NCBI GenBank assembly: GCA_021531795.1 | Contig: JADYUL010000005.1 | Span: 62,001 to 126,000 of the forward strand | From: Lacrimispora saccharolytica | Lineage (GTDB): Bacteria; Bacillota; Clostridia; Lachnospirales; Lachnospiraceae | DNA length: 64,000 nt | Reading direction: 5' to 3' | Shown: positions 1 to 8,148 of the stretch, piece by piece | Layout: each line of letters starts with the position of its first letter | How positions within the stretch are numbered: position 1 is the first letter of the stretch | Notes under the pieces: generated by a model | Seen by the model: only the letters and a program-made list of their open reading frames with translations | The model's database searches: none | Told to the model about the DNA's origin: nothing | Program-made: the position numbers and the translations under genes

Positions 1-312
1 GTGGTATGTATTTCGGCAATAATCATTATTCCGCCTGCTGTTAAGACACTGAATGACGCCAAGGCTGTGATGATAAGCGCCAATGAGACTCTCGAGAGTG
101 CAAACAATGCATTGGATGATATCGATAAAATGGCCACGTCAATCATTGATACAAGCGACAGTCTGAAGGAATTCATCACCGAAAACGGTGAGGCAATGAC
201 CGGTGCGGTTCAGAGTATAGAAGATATAGACTTCGAGGGTTTGAATAAGGCTATTCAGGATCTTCAGGATGCGGTTGGTCCTTTCGCTAAGACCATGAGA
301 ATGTTCAAGTAA
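1..312 (+). CDS. Hypothetical membrane-anchored coiled-coil protein (possibly 5'-truncated by window edge)
   Basis: The reading frame is open from the first base, so the true start may lie upstream; the GTG at position 1 is only a possible start. The visible 103 residues begin with a hydrophobic stretch (about residues 1-15, rich in Ile and Val) like the end of a membrane helix. This is followed by a long polar helix with regular hydrophobic spacing (ANETLESANNALDDIDKMA and so on) suggesting a coiled coil, ending in a short basic tail. I do not recognise a family. A promoter and a new operon start 3' of it, so it belongs to an upstream transcription unit. Confidence 0.55.
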   Translation: MVCISAIIIIPPAVKTLNDAKAVMISANETLESANNALDDIDKMATSIIDTSDSLKEFITENGEAMTGAVQSIEDIDFEGLNKAIQDLQDAVGPFAKTMRMFK

Positions 313-340
313 TAAATAATAGTTAACTGCGTAACCTATA

Positions 341-369
341 TTGAAATAAGACAGAATACCAAATACAAT
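341..369 (+). promoter_or_regulatory. Promoter of the glycan operon
   Basis: TTGAAA at 341-346 and TACAAT at 364-369 are separated by 17 bases. This places a start near 376, about 33 bases before the GH31 start codon. It is the only good sigma-A match in the 96-base gap. No clear operator palindrome is visible around it. Confidence 0.5.
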
Positions 370-408
370 GACCTCAAATGACAACATTTTGTACGGAGGA
401 GAAAAAAG

Positions 409-2400
409 ATGATATCAAAATATGTATTTGGAGATCCAATTGATACCGAAGCGGTTGTTGCTGATATTGAGCCTGAAGCCGGCAGACCTAAGTTCGGTAG
501 TATTGATTCAACGGACGGATTCAGATTCACATATACTATGGGCGAAGATGACATAGTATACGGACTTGGTGAGAATGTCAGAGGAATCAATAAACGCGGA
601 TATGAATACGTAAGCTATTGCTCGGATGAGCCACACCAGTATGAGGATGTGAAGAGTCTGTACGGAGCACATAATTTTATTATTGTTGAGGGAAGGGATA
701 ACTTCGGCCTCTTTATTGATTATCCGTCGAGGCTCACCTTTGATATAGGCTTCACCGATAAGGATATTCTGAACATTCATACTGACGGCTGTGACCTTGT
801 GCTGTATATAATTTGCGGTGAGAGCAGTTATGATATTGTGAAGCAGTTTAGGAGAATGATCGGACGCAGCTATATTGCACCTAAGTTTGCGTTTGGCTTT
901 GGTCAGAGCAGATGGGGATATAAGACTAAGGAAGATTTTCTGGAGGTAGTTAATCACCACAGAAGTGCCCATGTGCCTCTCGATATGATATACATGGATA
1001 TCGACTATATGGATAACTTCAAAGACTTCACCGTAAACGGTAAGGAGTTTGAGGACTTCCCTTCATTTGTTAAGGATATGAAGGAGAACCATATTCATCT
1101 TGTTCCGATTATTGATGCGGGAGTAAAGGTTGAGAAGGGATATGAGGTATATGAAGAAGGCGTCGAAAACGGATATTTCTGCAAACGTGAGGACGGAAGT
1201 GATTTCGTAGGGACAGTATGGCCCGGTGAGACCCACTTCCCAGACTTCCTAAATCCTAAGGCAAGAGAGTGGTTCGGTGATAAATACAAGGTGTTAATTG
1301 ATGCGGGAATTGACGGCTTCTGGAATGATATGAACGAGCCCGCGATTTTCCATACACCGGAGGGCCTTGACGAGATCTGTGATGTTATGCAGGAGTTTAT
1401 TGATGACAGGAACAGTCACCATGTGTTCGAGATGACCCGGATGGTGACGGAGCTTGCCAATAATCCCAAGGATTATCGTAGTATGTATCACAATATTAAC
1501 GGTAAGATGGTGTGTCATGACCTTGTGCACAACCTGTATGGCTACAATATGACCAGGGCTGCCGGAGAGGCGTTTGAAAGAATCTGTCCGGGTGAGCGAA
1601 TCCTTATGTTCTCGCGTTCATCCTATGTAGGCATGCACAGGTATGCGGGAATCTGGACGGGTGACAACCTAAGCTTCTGGAGTCATCTGCTTATGAATCT
1701 TAAGATGCTTCCGAGCCTTAACATGGTGGGACTTATGTATACGGGTGCTGATATCGGAGGCTTTGGCTCGAATGCTTCCAGAGATCTTGTGCTTAGATGG
1801 CTTGCTCTTGGCGTTTTCACGCCACTTATGAGAAATCATTCGGCAGACGGAACCAGAAAGCAGGAATTCTTCAGATTTGAGAACGAGGAGGACTTCAGGG
1901 CTGTAATAAATGTCAGATACAGACTTCTTCCATATATATACAGTGAATATATGAAGGCTGTGCTTAATGATGATATGATGTTTAAGCCGCTTGGCTTTGT
2001 ATACGGCGGTGATGAAATCGCAAAAAGGATTGAGGACCAGCTGATGGTGGGAGACGACATTATGATCGCTCCTGTCTATGAGCAGAATGCCGTGGGCAGG
2101 GTTGTGTATATTCCCGAGAACATGAAGAAGGTAGTATTTAAGGCTGACGGAACTGTTGAAATTAAGGATATTACGCAGGGCTTTAACTATGTTAAGCTTG
2201 CGCTTAATGAAGTAATGCTATTTATCAGAGAGGGTCATTGTATTCCGGTAGGAGACGCAGTGGAATGGGTTGATGATCTGGATTATTCTTCCATCAGAAT
2301 GATAGGATATCCCAATGCCAGGTATGATCTTTATAATGATGACGGCATTCATAAGGATTATGATAATCCTAATAATATAGAGACGCTTGTTATGGAATAA
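409..2400 (+). CDS. Glycoside hydrolase family 31 (alpha-glucosidase type)
   Basis: A 663-aa enzyme of the GH31 clan-D retaining glycosidases, which cleave terminal alpha-glucosidic (sometimes alpha-xylosidic or alpha-galactosidic) bonds. The GH31 signature GFWNDMNEP carries the catalytic nucleophile, Asp307. YTGADIGGF carries the acid/base, Asp448; MRNHSADGT follows it. The N-terminal beta-domain precedes the barrel (from about residue 155, FGFGQSRWGYKT), and beta-domains close the protein. No signal peptide is present, so it should act in the cytoplasm on imported oligosaccharides. The ATG follows GGAGGAG by 6-8 bases. It is the first gene of an operon with a 2-epimerase, a GH26 and an AGE isomerase. 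Substrate cannot be fixed from sequence; alpha-glucosidase is the default family call. Confidence 0.9.
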   Translation: MISKYVFGDPIDTEAVVADIEPEAGRPKFGSIDSTDGFRFTYTMGEDDIVYGLGENVRGINKRGYEYVSYCSDEPHQYEDVKSLYGAHNFIIVEGRDNFGLFIDYPSRLTFDIGFTDKDILNIHTDGCDLVLYIICGESSYDIVKQFRRMIGRSYIAPKFAFGFGQSRWGYKTKEDFLEVVNHHRSAHVPLDMIYMDIDYMDNFKDFTVNGKEFEDFPSFVKDMKENHIHLVPIIDAGVKVEKGYEVYEEGVENGYFCKREDGSDFVGTVWPGETHFPDFLNPKAREWFGDKYKVLIDAGIDGFWNDMNEPAIFHTPEGLDEICDVMQEFIDDRNSHHVFEMTRMVTELANNPKDYRSMYHNINGKMVCHDLVHNLYGYNMTRAAGEAFERICPGERILMFSRSSYVGMHRYAGIWTGDNLSFWSHLLMNLKMLPSLNMVGLMYTGADIGGFGSNASRDLVLRWLALGVFTPLMRNHSADGTRKQEFFRFENEEDFRAVINVRYRLLPYIYSEYMKAVLNDDMMFKPLGFVYGGDEIAKRIEDQLMVGDDIMIAPVYEQNAVGRVVYIPENMKKVVFKADGTVEIKDITQGFNYVKLALNEVMLFIREGHCIPVGDAVEWVDDLDYSSIRMIGYPNARYDLYNDDGIHKDYDNPNNIETLVME

Positions 2401-2428
2401 GCGAAAACTTGATTATGAGGTGAGAACT

Positions 2429-3622
2429 ATGATAAGTGCGTTGACAAGCGGTAGTTTCAGGAAGCATCTGACAGAGGATCTGATTCCCTTCTGGAACAAA
2501 ATGACAGATATGGAGAGAGGCGGATTCTATGGGTATGCCGATGAGTGCGGTATTCCCGATAAGAACAGTCCCAAGGGCTGTATTCTTAACAGTCGTATTC
2601 TGTGGTTTTATTCCGCATCATATAATCTTCTAAAGGAGCCTGAGCTGCTTGAGAAGGCAAAGTGTGCTTTTGAGTTCCTCAAGGATTATTTCTATGATAT
2701 CAGATACAGAGGTGTATTCTGGTCTGTAGAGGCTGACGGAACACCTCTTGATACAACAAAGCATACATACAATCAGTCCTTTGCGATTTATGCCTTATCA
2801 GAGTATTACAAGGCGTGCGGGGAGAAGGCGGCGCTAAGCCTTGCCTACAGTCTGTATTATGTGATCGAGGAAAAGTGCCGCGACAAGGACGGATACTTCG
2901 AGGCCTTCGATATGGAGTTTAATCCGGTGTCCAATGAGAAACTGTCGGAGAACGGTGTCATTGCGACCAGGACCATGAATACACTGCTTCATGTACTTGA
3001 GGCTTATTCGGAACTATACAGAGCAGATCATTTGGAACAGGTGAAAGACTCGCTTCTTGAGATACTGTCATTGTTTAAATGCAGAGTCTACAATGAGGAA
3101 AGAGGTATCTGCGAAGTATTCTTTGATAAGGACTACAATTCGCTGATTGATCTTGAATCCTACGGACATGACATCGAGGCATCGTGGCTCATATACAGGG
3201 CCTGTGAGGTGCTTGAGGATGAGAAAGTAACTGAGGATATGATGCCGGTAATCATGGGACTGGCTTTGAGCGCTTATAATAACGGAATCGACAGGGAAAA
3301 CAATGCCATGAATGATGAGTGTGAGAAGGGTATTGTTAATGCCAAGAAGGTATGGTGGGTGCAGGCAGAGTCTGTGACAGGCTTCTATAATGCATATACG
3401 CTTGATTCGACGAAGGCAGAATATCTTACCATGTCGAATAAGGTGTGGGAGTATATCAACAATTATGTGATGGATAAGAAGACAGGTGAATGGGTTGAGG
3501 ATGTGAATCCGGATAATACCATAAATAAGGGACAGGCACTTGTGCATCCCTGGAAGTGTCCTTATCATAACGGCAGAATGTGTATTGAGATGATAAGACG
3601 GCTTGAGGATCAGAATCATTAG
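2429..3622 (+). CDS. Cellobiose 2-epimerase (AGE superfamily)
   Basis: About 397 aa, the usual size for cellobiose 2-epimerase, an (alpha/alpha)6-barrel enzyme that interconverts the reducing-end glucose and mannose of beta-1,4-disaccharides (cellobiose to Glc-Man, mannobiose to Man-Glc). Family signs are MERGGFYGY near the N-terminus, the His-containing motifs RTMNTLLHVLEAY and YGHDIEASWL, WWVQAES, and the C-terminal HPWKCPYHNGRMC. I chose the ATG at 2429 because AGGTGAG lies just upstream and MISALTSGSFRKHL matches where the family begins; an earlier in-frame start at 2387 overlaps the GH31 gene. Next to a GH26, it most likely works on mannobiose in beta-mannan use. Confidence 0.88.
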   Translation: MISALTSGSFRKHLTEDLIPFWNKMTDMERGGFYGYADECGIPDKNSPKGCILNSRILWFYSASYNLLKEPELLEKAKCAFEFLKDYFYDIRYRGVFWSVEADGTPLDTTKHTYNQSFAIYALSEYYKACGEKAALSLAYSLYYVIEEKCRDKDGYFEAFDMEFNPVSNEKLSENGVIATRTMNTLLHVLEAYSELYRADHLEQVKDSLLEILSLFKCRVYNEERGICEVFFDKDYNSLIDLESYGHDIEASWLIYRACEVLEDEKVTEDMMPVIMGLALSAYNNGIDRENNAMNDECEKGIVNAKKVWWVQAESVTGFYNAYTLDSTKAEYLTMSNKVWEYINNYVMDKKTGEWVEDVNPDNTINKGQALVHPWKCPYHNGRMCIEMIRRLEDQNH

Positions 3623-3635
3623 GAAGGCAGGGTTT

Positions 3636-4574
3636 ATGCAGGAAACAGTGAATGCGAATGCAACAGTTGAAGCAAGAGAACTTCTGAATATGCTGTCAGA
3701 GACGGCAGGTAAGGCTGTTATTACAGGTCAGCATACTCAGACAAATCCTATGGAAGAGATAGAATATATCAAATCGGTGACCGGAAGAGAACCCAAGCTT
3801 AGGGGTTTCGAACTGTTAGCCTATTCACCCAATATCAACTATGAGGATGCTGATGAAGCCTGCCTAACGGAGGTATATGAGAACAGAGGAACTGTAGAGA
3901 CGGCAATAGACTGGGCCAGAAATTCGGACGGAATCGTGACACTTTCCTTCCATTGGTTCTCACCTGTTGGTGGTCGTGATAAGAGCTTCTATGCCGGGAA
4001 TACCGACTTTGATGCAAAGAAGGTACTGGTTTTGGGAACACCTGAGAGAGAGGCATTTTTCCATGATATGGACGTAATAGCCGTTGAACTTAGGAAGTTC
4101 GAGAAGGAGAAAATCCCTGTTCTGTGGAGACCCTTCCATGAAGCGTATGGGGACTGGTTCTGGTGGGGAGCCAAGGGCCCTTGTGTTGCTGCCAAACTTT
4201 ATAAACTTATGTATGATTATTATACTAACGAGCTTCATATCAATAATCTGATCTGGGTGTGGAATTGTCCTATAAAGGAGGCATATCCCGGAGATGACTG
4301 TGTGGATGTCGTATCGGTGGATGTATACTTGGAGCAGTATGAGAAGACTGATTATCGTTCTCAGTATGAGGAGTTAGTGGCAGGCACCTCAACGGATAAA
4401 GTGGCGGCTCTTGCAGAGGTAGGATATATGCCGGATATTGAGAGGCTTGAGGAATCACATACTCCGTGGGCATACTATATGACGTGGTCTAAGGAATTTT
4501 GTATCGGCGAGCAATATAACAGTAAGGAAAGTCTTAGGGTCATGTATGAAAGTGATTATTCGGTGACGATGTGA
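3636..4574 (+). CDS. Glycoside hydrolase family 26 (beta-mannanase/mannobiohydrolase type)
   Basis: About 312 aa, a single GH26 barrel. Motifs: TGQHTQT near the N-terminus, WRPFHEAYGDWFWWG with the likely acid/base Glu, and ALAEVGYMPD with the likely nucleophile Glu. GH26 enzymes cleave beta-1,4-mannan or manno-oligosaccharides. There is no signal peptide and no carbohydrate-binding module, so a cytoplasmic role on imported manno-oligosaccharides is more likely than attack on polymeric mannan. The ATG at 3636 follows AGGAAGG by about 8 bases; an in-frame start at 3603 lies inside the epimerase gene and is less likely. Immediately downstream of the 2-epimerase (13-base gap), it supports a manno-oligosaccharide pathway for the operon. 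Confidence 0.87.
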   Translation: MQETVNANATVEARELLNMLSETAGKAVITGQHTQTNPMEEIEYIKSVTGREPKLRGFELLAYSPNINYEDADEACLTEVYENRGTVETAIDWARNSDGIVTLSFHWFSPVGGRDKSFYAGNTDFDAKKVLVLGTPEREAFFHDMDVIAVELRKFEKEKIPVLWRPFHEAYGDWFWWGAKGPCVAAKLYKLMYDYYTNELHINNLIWVWNCPIKEAYPGDDCVDVVSVDVYLEQYEKTDYRSQYEELVAGTSTDKVAALAEVGYMPDIERLEESHTPWAYYMTWSKEFCIGEQYNSKESLRVMYESDYSVTM

Positions 4575-4602
4575 GGGATATTTTGAGATTTGGGGTTAAT
4601 GT

Positions 4603-5928
4603 ATGAACTGCAGTAAATATATGATAGATACAGAGGAGAATAAAGCATTCCTTAAGGAAAATGCAAGGAGGTTACTTGAATTTGGACAGAAGTTCCCATC
4701 TCCGGGAGGGTCATCCTATTATCTTGGAGATGACGGTACTCCATGGAAGGAGAGACCGCGCCAGACCTGGATTACAAGCAGAATGGCACATGTCTATTCG
4801 CTAGGCAAGATGCTTGGTTTTGAAGAAGGAGACAAGCTTGCAAGCAAGGCGATTGAAGGACTTCTTGATGAACTTAAGGATAAGGAGAATGGAGGATGGT
4901 ATAGCGGTATTGCTGCGGATGGAAGTATATTGCCCGGAAAACAGTGCTATGCTCATGCCTTTGTCATTCTGGCAGCGACTTCGGGTGTGCAGGCTAAAGT
5001 GAGCAATGCTGATGTGCTCCTTAATGATGCCTTAAAGTTGTATGATGATAAATTCTGGAGAGAAGATGAAGGCCTGGCTGTAGATACATGGAATACAGAG
5101 TTTACAGTTCTTGATACCTACAGGGGGCTCAATGCCAATATGCATACTGTTGAGGCCTTCCTTGCAGTAGCAGATGTCACCGGTGATGAGAAGTACAGAG
5201 TAAGAGCGGGAAGAATAATTGACAGGGTGCTTGTGTGGGCCAAAGAGAATGACTGGCGAATCCCGGAGCACTTCACTGAGGAGTGGCAGCCCAATCTTCA
5301 ATGTAATATAGATAATCCGGCTGATCCTTTCAAGCCATATGGGGCAACTCCGGGGCATGGAATAGAGTGGGCAAGACTCATTATCCAGTGGGCTTTGTCG
5401 ACATATGGTGATGCTGATAATGCAGCAGCTCCATATATCGAGAGTGCTGAGGCTTTGTATAACAGAGCTGTTGATGATGCATGGAAGGTCGACGGTGCAC
5501 CCGGTCTTGTGTATACCACGGACTGGAAGGGTAATCCGGTAGTTCATGACCGCATGCACTGGACATTGGCTGAAGCAATTAACACTTCTTCGGTTCTCTA
5601 CAGAGTAACGTGTGATCCTAAGTATGCAGGTCAATATGCTGAGTTCATGCAGTATCTTGACGAAGTGGTACTCGATCATGAGACAGGCTCATGGTTTCAT
5701 CAGCTTGATGCCGGTAATAAACTGATTGGCACGGTATGGCCTGGCAAGTCGGACATATACCATGCATTTCAGGCGATGCTAATACCCGGGGACGTTTCTT
5801 CTGCCACGGCCATAGCCCTCTGTCAAGGATATGAGATTGAACATCTCTGGAAAGAGGAATATAATTTTGTTTGTCAAAAGTGCAAAACTAGAATGCAAGA
5901 TAGAAGATTAAAACTGTTATTTGTATAA
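4603..5928 (+). CDS. AGE-family sugar isomerase/epimerase with a REP-altered C-terminus
   Basis: A 441-aa (alpha/alpha)6-barrel protein resembling the aldose-ketose (mannose/sulfoquinovose) isomerase branch of the N-acylglucosamine 2-epimerase superfamily. Signs are RPRQTWITSRMAHVY, QCYAHAFVILAAT, NANMHTVEAFLA, TPGHGIEWARL and HDRMHWTLAEAI. In the operon it could turn free mannose into fructose. The C-terminus is odd: after YHAFQAMLIPG the frame runs into the 24-bp repeat at 5788-5811 and then through about 38 residues (CQKCKTRMQDRRLKLLFV at the end) that look nothing like the family. Homologues usually end soon after this YHAFQ motif, so the native last residues appear to have been replaced. 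The barrel itself looks whole, so activity may survive. Confidence 0.8.
   Translation: MNCSKYMIDTEENKAFLKENARRLLEFGQKFPSPGGSSYYLGDDGTPWKERPRQTWITSRMAHVYSLGKMLGFEEGDKLASKAIEGLLDELKDKENGGWYSGIAADGSILPGKQCYAHAFVILAATSGVQAKVSNADVLLNDALKLYDDKFWREDEGLAVDTWNTEFTVLDTYRGLNANMHTVEAFLAVADVTGDEKYRVRAGRIIDRVLVWAKENDWRIPEHFTEEWQPNLQCNIDNPADPFKPYGATPGHGIEWARLIIQWALSTYGDADNAAAPYIESAEALYNRAVDDAWKVDGAPGLVYTTDWKGNPVVHDRMHWTLAEAINTSSVLYRVTCDPKYAGQYAEFMQYLDEVVLDHETGSWFHQLDAGNKLIGTVWPGKSDIYHAFQAMLIPGDVSSATAIALCQGYEIEHLWKEEYNFVCQKCKTRMQDRRLKLLFV
5788..5820 (+). repeat. Solo REP-like repeat copy inside the 3' end of the isomerase gene
   Basis: Bases 5788-5811 are identical over 24 bases (starting GGGGACGTTTC, ending CCACGGCC) to 9212-9235, and to the reverse complement of 10569-10592. 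One 19-base unit (TGCCACGGCCATAGCCCTC, 5802-5820) follows; it matches the tandem units at 9226-9320 with two changes. No transposase is attached to this copy. It is read in frame as part of the isomerase. Confidence 0.9.
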
Positions 5929-5943
5929 AGGGATAAGCGTGAA

Positions 5944-6936
5944 ATGATTTTAAAGCAAACATCTGCTTGTTTACGGGGAATAGCCATCATTATGGTGATG
6001 GCCTCACACTACGCGGAATGGATACTGGAAGGATCAAAATACCCCGTGGTGAGAGAAGCTCTGTGCGGAATGGGTGTTTTGGGAGTTGATATTTTTTTCT
6101 TTGTTTCCGGCTACGGTCTGCTAAAAAGTGCAGGAGAGCGAGGCGTAGGGCGAAGCTTCCTTTGGAATAGACTTAAGACCTGTTATCTGCCATATCTTAT
6201 GGTGGTTGGCATTATTATGTTTCTTGAAGGTGGCTTTCGTGACTTGAAAGATTGGAAGGACTATCTTTTAGGAAGTGAGTATTGGTATATCAGTGTACAG
6301 ATGGTCATGTATGCATGCTTTTTTGTCTGCTACGGATCGGAAACAGTATTACCTGAAAAATGGAAAAGGATATATAAGAAGAATAGGGAACTTCTGTTAA
6401 CGGTTATGATAATCGGCTTTACATATTGGCTGTATGCTATCGGAAAGGCTGATTTTTGGATTCTGTCAAACGGTGCTTTTTTGATCGGAGTTTATTTAGC
6501 CCGATTGGAAAGCGTTACCAGCGTTACCCATAAGAAAGAAAAAGGATGGTTCAAGGGGATCATACCTTATGCATTGATTGTAAGTTTGTGTAGTTTTCTG
6601 ATCAGTAGTTTTGGGTTTTACAGGACCTCATTCATGCAGTGGGAAGCAGTAAAAAGTCTGACTTTCACCATAAGTGTTGCAATGGTAAGTTTGTTGTATG
6701 AATTCAAGAGCGCTCCGTTACGCCTGTTGGGAAGATATTCTTTGTATTTCTATCTGATTCATGCTTTCATTTATCGGTTGGTTGGAAATGGATTCAAGGG
6801 CAGTTCAACCATGATTATACTACCACTTTGCCTTATCTTAACTCTGTTTGTCGGGTTTGCTGTGGGGCTTATTGTGGAATGGTTTATGAAGTGGATGGAT
6901 TTAAGGATAACAGGGCTTATACTGAAAAATGACTGA
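5944..6936 (+). CDS. Membrane acyltransferase (acyltransferase family 3)
   Basis: A 330-aa integral membrane protein with about ten hydrophobic segments. It opens with LRGIAIIMVMASHYAEW, containing the conserved Arg and His of the acyltransferase-3 family, and continues with FFFVSGYGLL, also typical. These enzymes move acetyl or other acyl groups across the membrane onto cell-surface polysaccharide, peptidoglycan or exported small molecules. The next gene encodes a secreted SGNH-fold protein, a common partner that completes O-acylation outside the cell. It starts 15 bases after the isomerase stop with AAAGGGA upstream. Wording and codon choice (more TTA/TTG and AAA) look less like the core genes, which suggests transfer. 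Substrate unknown. Confidence 0.85.
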   Translation: MILKQTSACLRGIAIIMVMASHYAEWILEGSKYPVVREALCGMGVLGVDIFFFVSGYGLLKSAGERGVGRSFLWNRLKTCYLPYLMVVGIIMFLEGGFRDLKDWKDYLLGSEYWYISVQMVMYACFFVCYGSETVLPEKWKRIYKKNRELLLTVMIIGFTYWLYAIGKADFWILSNGAFLIGVYLARLESVTSVTHKKEKGWFKGIIPYALIVSLCSFLISSFGFYRTSFMQWEAVKSLTFTISVAMVSLLYEFKSAPLRLLGRYSLYFYLIHAFIYRLVGNGFKGSSTMIILPLCLILTLFVGFAVGLIVEWFMKWMDLRITGLILKND

Positions 6937-6970
6937 GCACTTAACATGAGGAACGGGAAGGGGGAAGTGT

Positions 6971-8083
6971 GTGATGACAAAGCGAATCATGGAGACATTG
7001 TTGTGTCTGGTTTTTCTGATTGTTGTAGTCAGATACGGGTTGGAACAAAATAGGGTAATACAAAGAGAAAAAGAAGTGATGGTTCTACAGGGAAAAAACA
7101 TAGGGGAGGATGTTTCAAACCCGGAGCAGGCAATCGAAGAAAAAACGATCTCAGAGGATAAGCCTATTAAAAAAATACAGACAATGGAAGAGGAGGACGC
7201 AACTAAAGAACCTCTGGCAGACAAGGCACAGAAAACGGAAATGAAGCCTGCTGAAGAGACAGATTTGACAGACAAAGAAGTTGATTGGACCCAAGTGAGT
7301 ATTTTTGATGAACCGATTGTACTTTATGCCCAAGGCTTTGTTAACGTAAGGAAGGGACCGGATACTTCTTATGAAATATTAGGAAAACTGTCTACAAATG
7401 ATCCTGTGGATGTACTGGGAGAATATAGTGAGGATAACTGGATGGCTGTTACCTATCAAGGCGAAAAGGCATTTGTGTCGGGACGTTATCTGGGAGAAGA
7501 GCAAATTGATCTGGCTGCCCTGCAGGCAGAGCAGGAAGCTGCAGCAATGGCGGCTGTTGCAAATGCGACTTCTGAAGAACCGGCTTTGCCCTATATTGCT
7601 TCCCCCGCAGGGGTTGTTTTTGTTGGGGATTCCAGATGTGTACAGATGTCAGCGGCTGTAGGTGGCGGAGGAAGTACCTGGATTTGTGAGAATAGTAAAA
7701 GATATTCCTGGTTTGAGACTAATGCTGTACCAAGACTTGATGATATTGTTGGAAAAGGAACAAAGGTCGTTATTTGTATGGGAGTAAATGATCCCGGGAA
7801 TTACAAACAATATGCGGCCCTTACAAATCAAAGAGCTGCTCAGTGGGCAGCCAGAGGAGCAACGACTTATTTTGTTTCGGTTAATCCGGTATGGGAGAAC
7901 CCCTACGTGACACAAGAACAGGTTGATACTTTTAATGCGAATATGCCCGGATTACTGAATGGGGTCATATGGATTGATACAGCAAGCATTATTAAACAGG
8001 GTGGATATAAACTGGTGGACGGATTACATTATGATACTAATTCCTATATCAGTATTTTTAATTTGATTTGCGGCAGCTTGTAG
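6971..8083 (+). CDS. Membrane-anchored SH3-SGNH hydrolase-like protein
   Basis: 370 aa. Residues about 1-25 form a signal anchor (METLLCLVFLIVVVRYGLE), followed by a charged Lys/Glu linker. A bacterial SH3 domain comes next (about residues 115-175: VNVRKGPDTSYEILGKL, then WMAVTYQGEKAFVSGRYL), which usually binds cell wall. The C-terminal domain has the SGNH order: GDSR with the nucleophile Ser, CMGVND with the block-III Asn, and DGLHYD with the Asp-His pair. It probably works outside the membrane as an esterase or acyltransferase together with the acyltransferase-3 protein just upstream (34-base gap). The start could be 6971 or 6974 (ATGATG-like context after a GGGGAAG site). Target polymer unknown. 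Confidence 0.8.
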   Translation: MMTKRIMETLLCLVFLIVVVRYGLEQNRVIQREKEVMVLQGKNIGEDVSNPEQAIEEKTISEDKPIKKIQTMEEEDATKEPLADKAQKTEMKPAEETDLTDKEVDWTQVSIFDEPIVLYAQGFVNVRKGPDTSYEILGKLSTNDPVDVLGEYSEDNWMAVTYQGEKAFVSGRYLGEEQIDLAALQAEQEAAAMAAVANATSEEPALPYIASPAGVVFVGDSRCVQMSAAVGGGGSTWICENSKRYSWFETNAVPRLDDIVGKGTKVVICMGVNDPGNYKQYAALTNQRAAQWAARGATTYFVSVNPVWENPYVTQEQVDTFNANMPGLLNGVIWIDTASIIKQGGYKLVDGLHYDTNSYISIFNLICGSL

Positions 8084-8148
8084 GAACTTGACATTAAATT
8101 GATACGTGGCCTTCAAGATCGAAGCCTACCGGATAACAGTGGAGGAGC

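Noticed and set aside
3068-3619. Leftward 183-aa frame inside the epimerase gene
   Set aside because: Antisense to a gene with full family motifs; no start signals.
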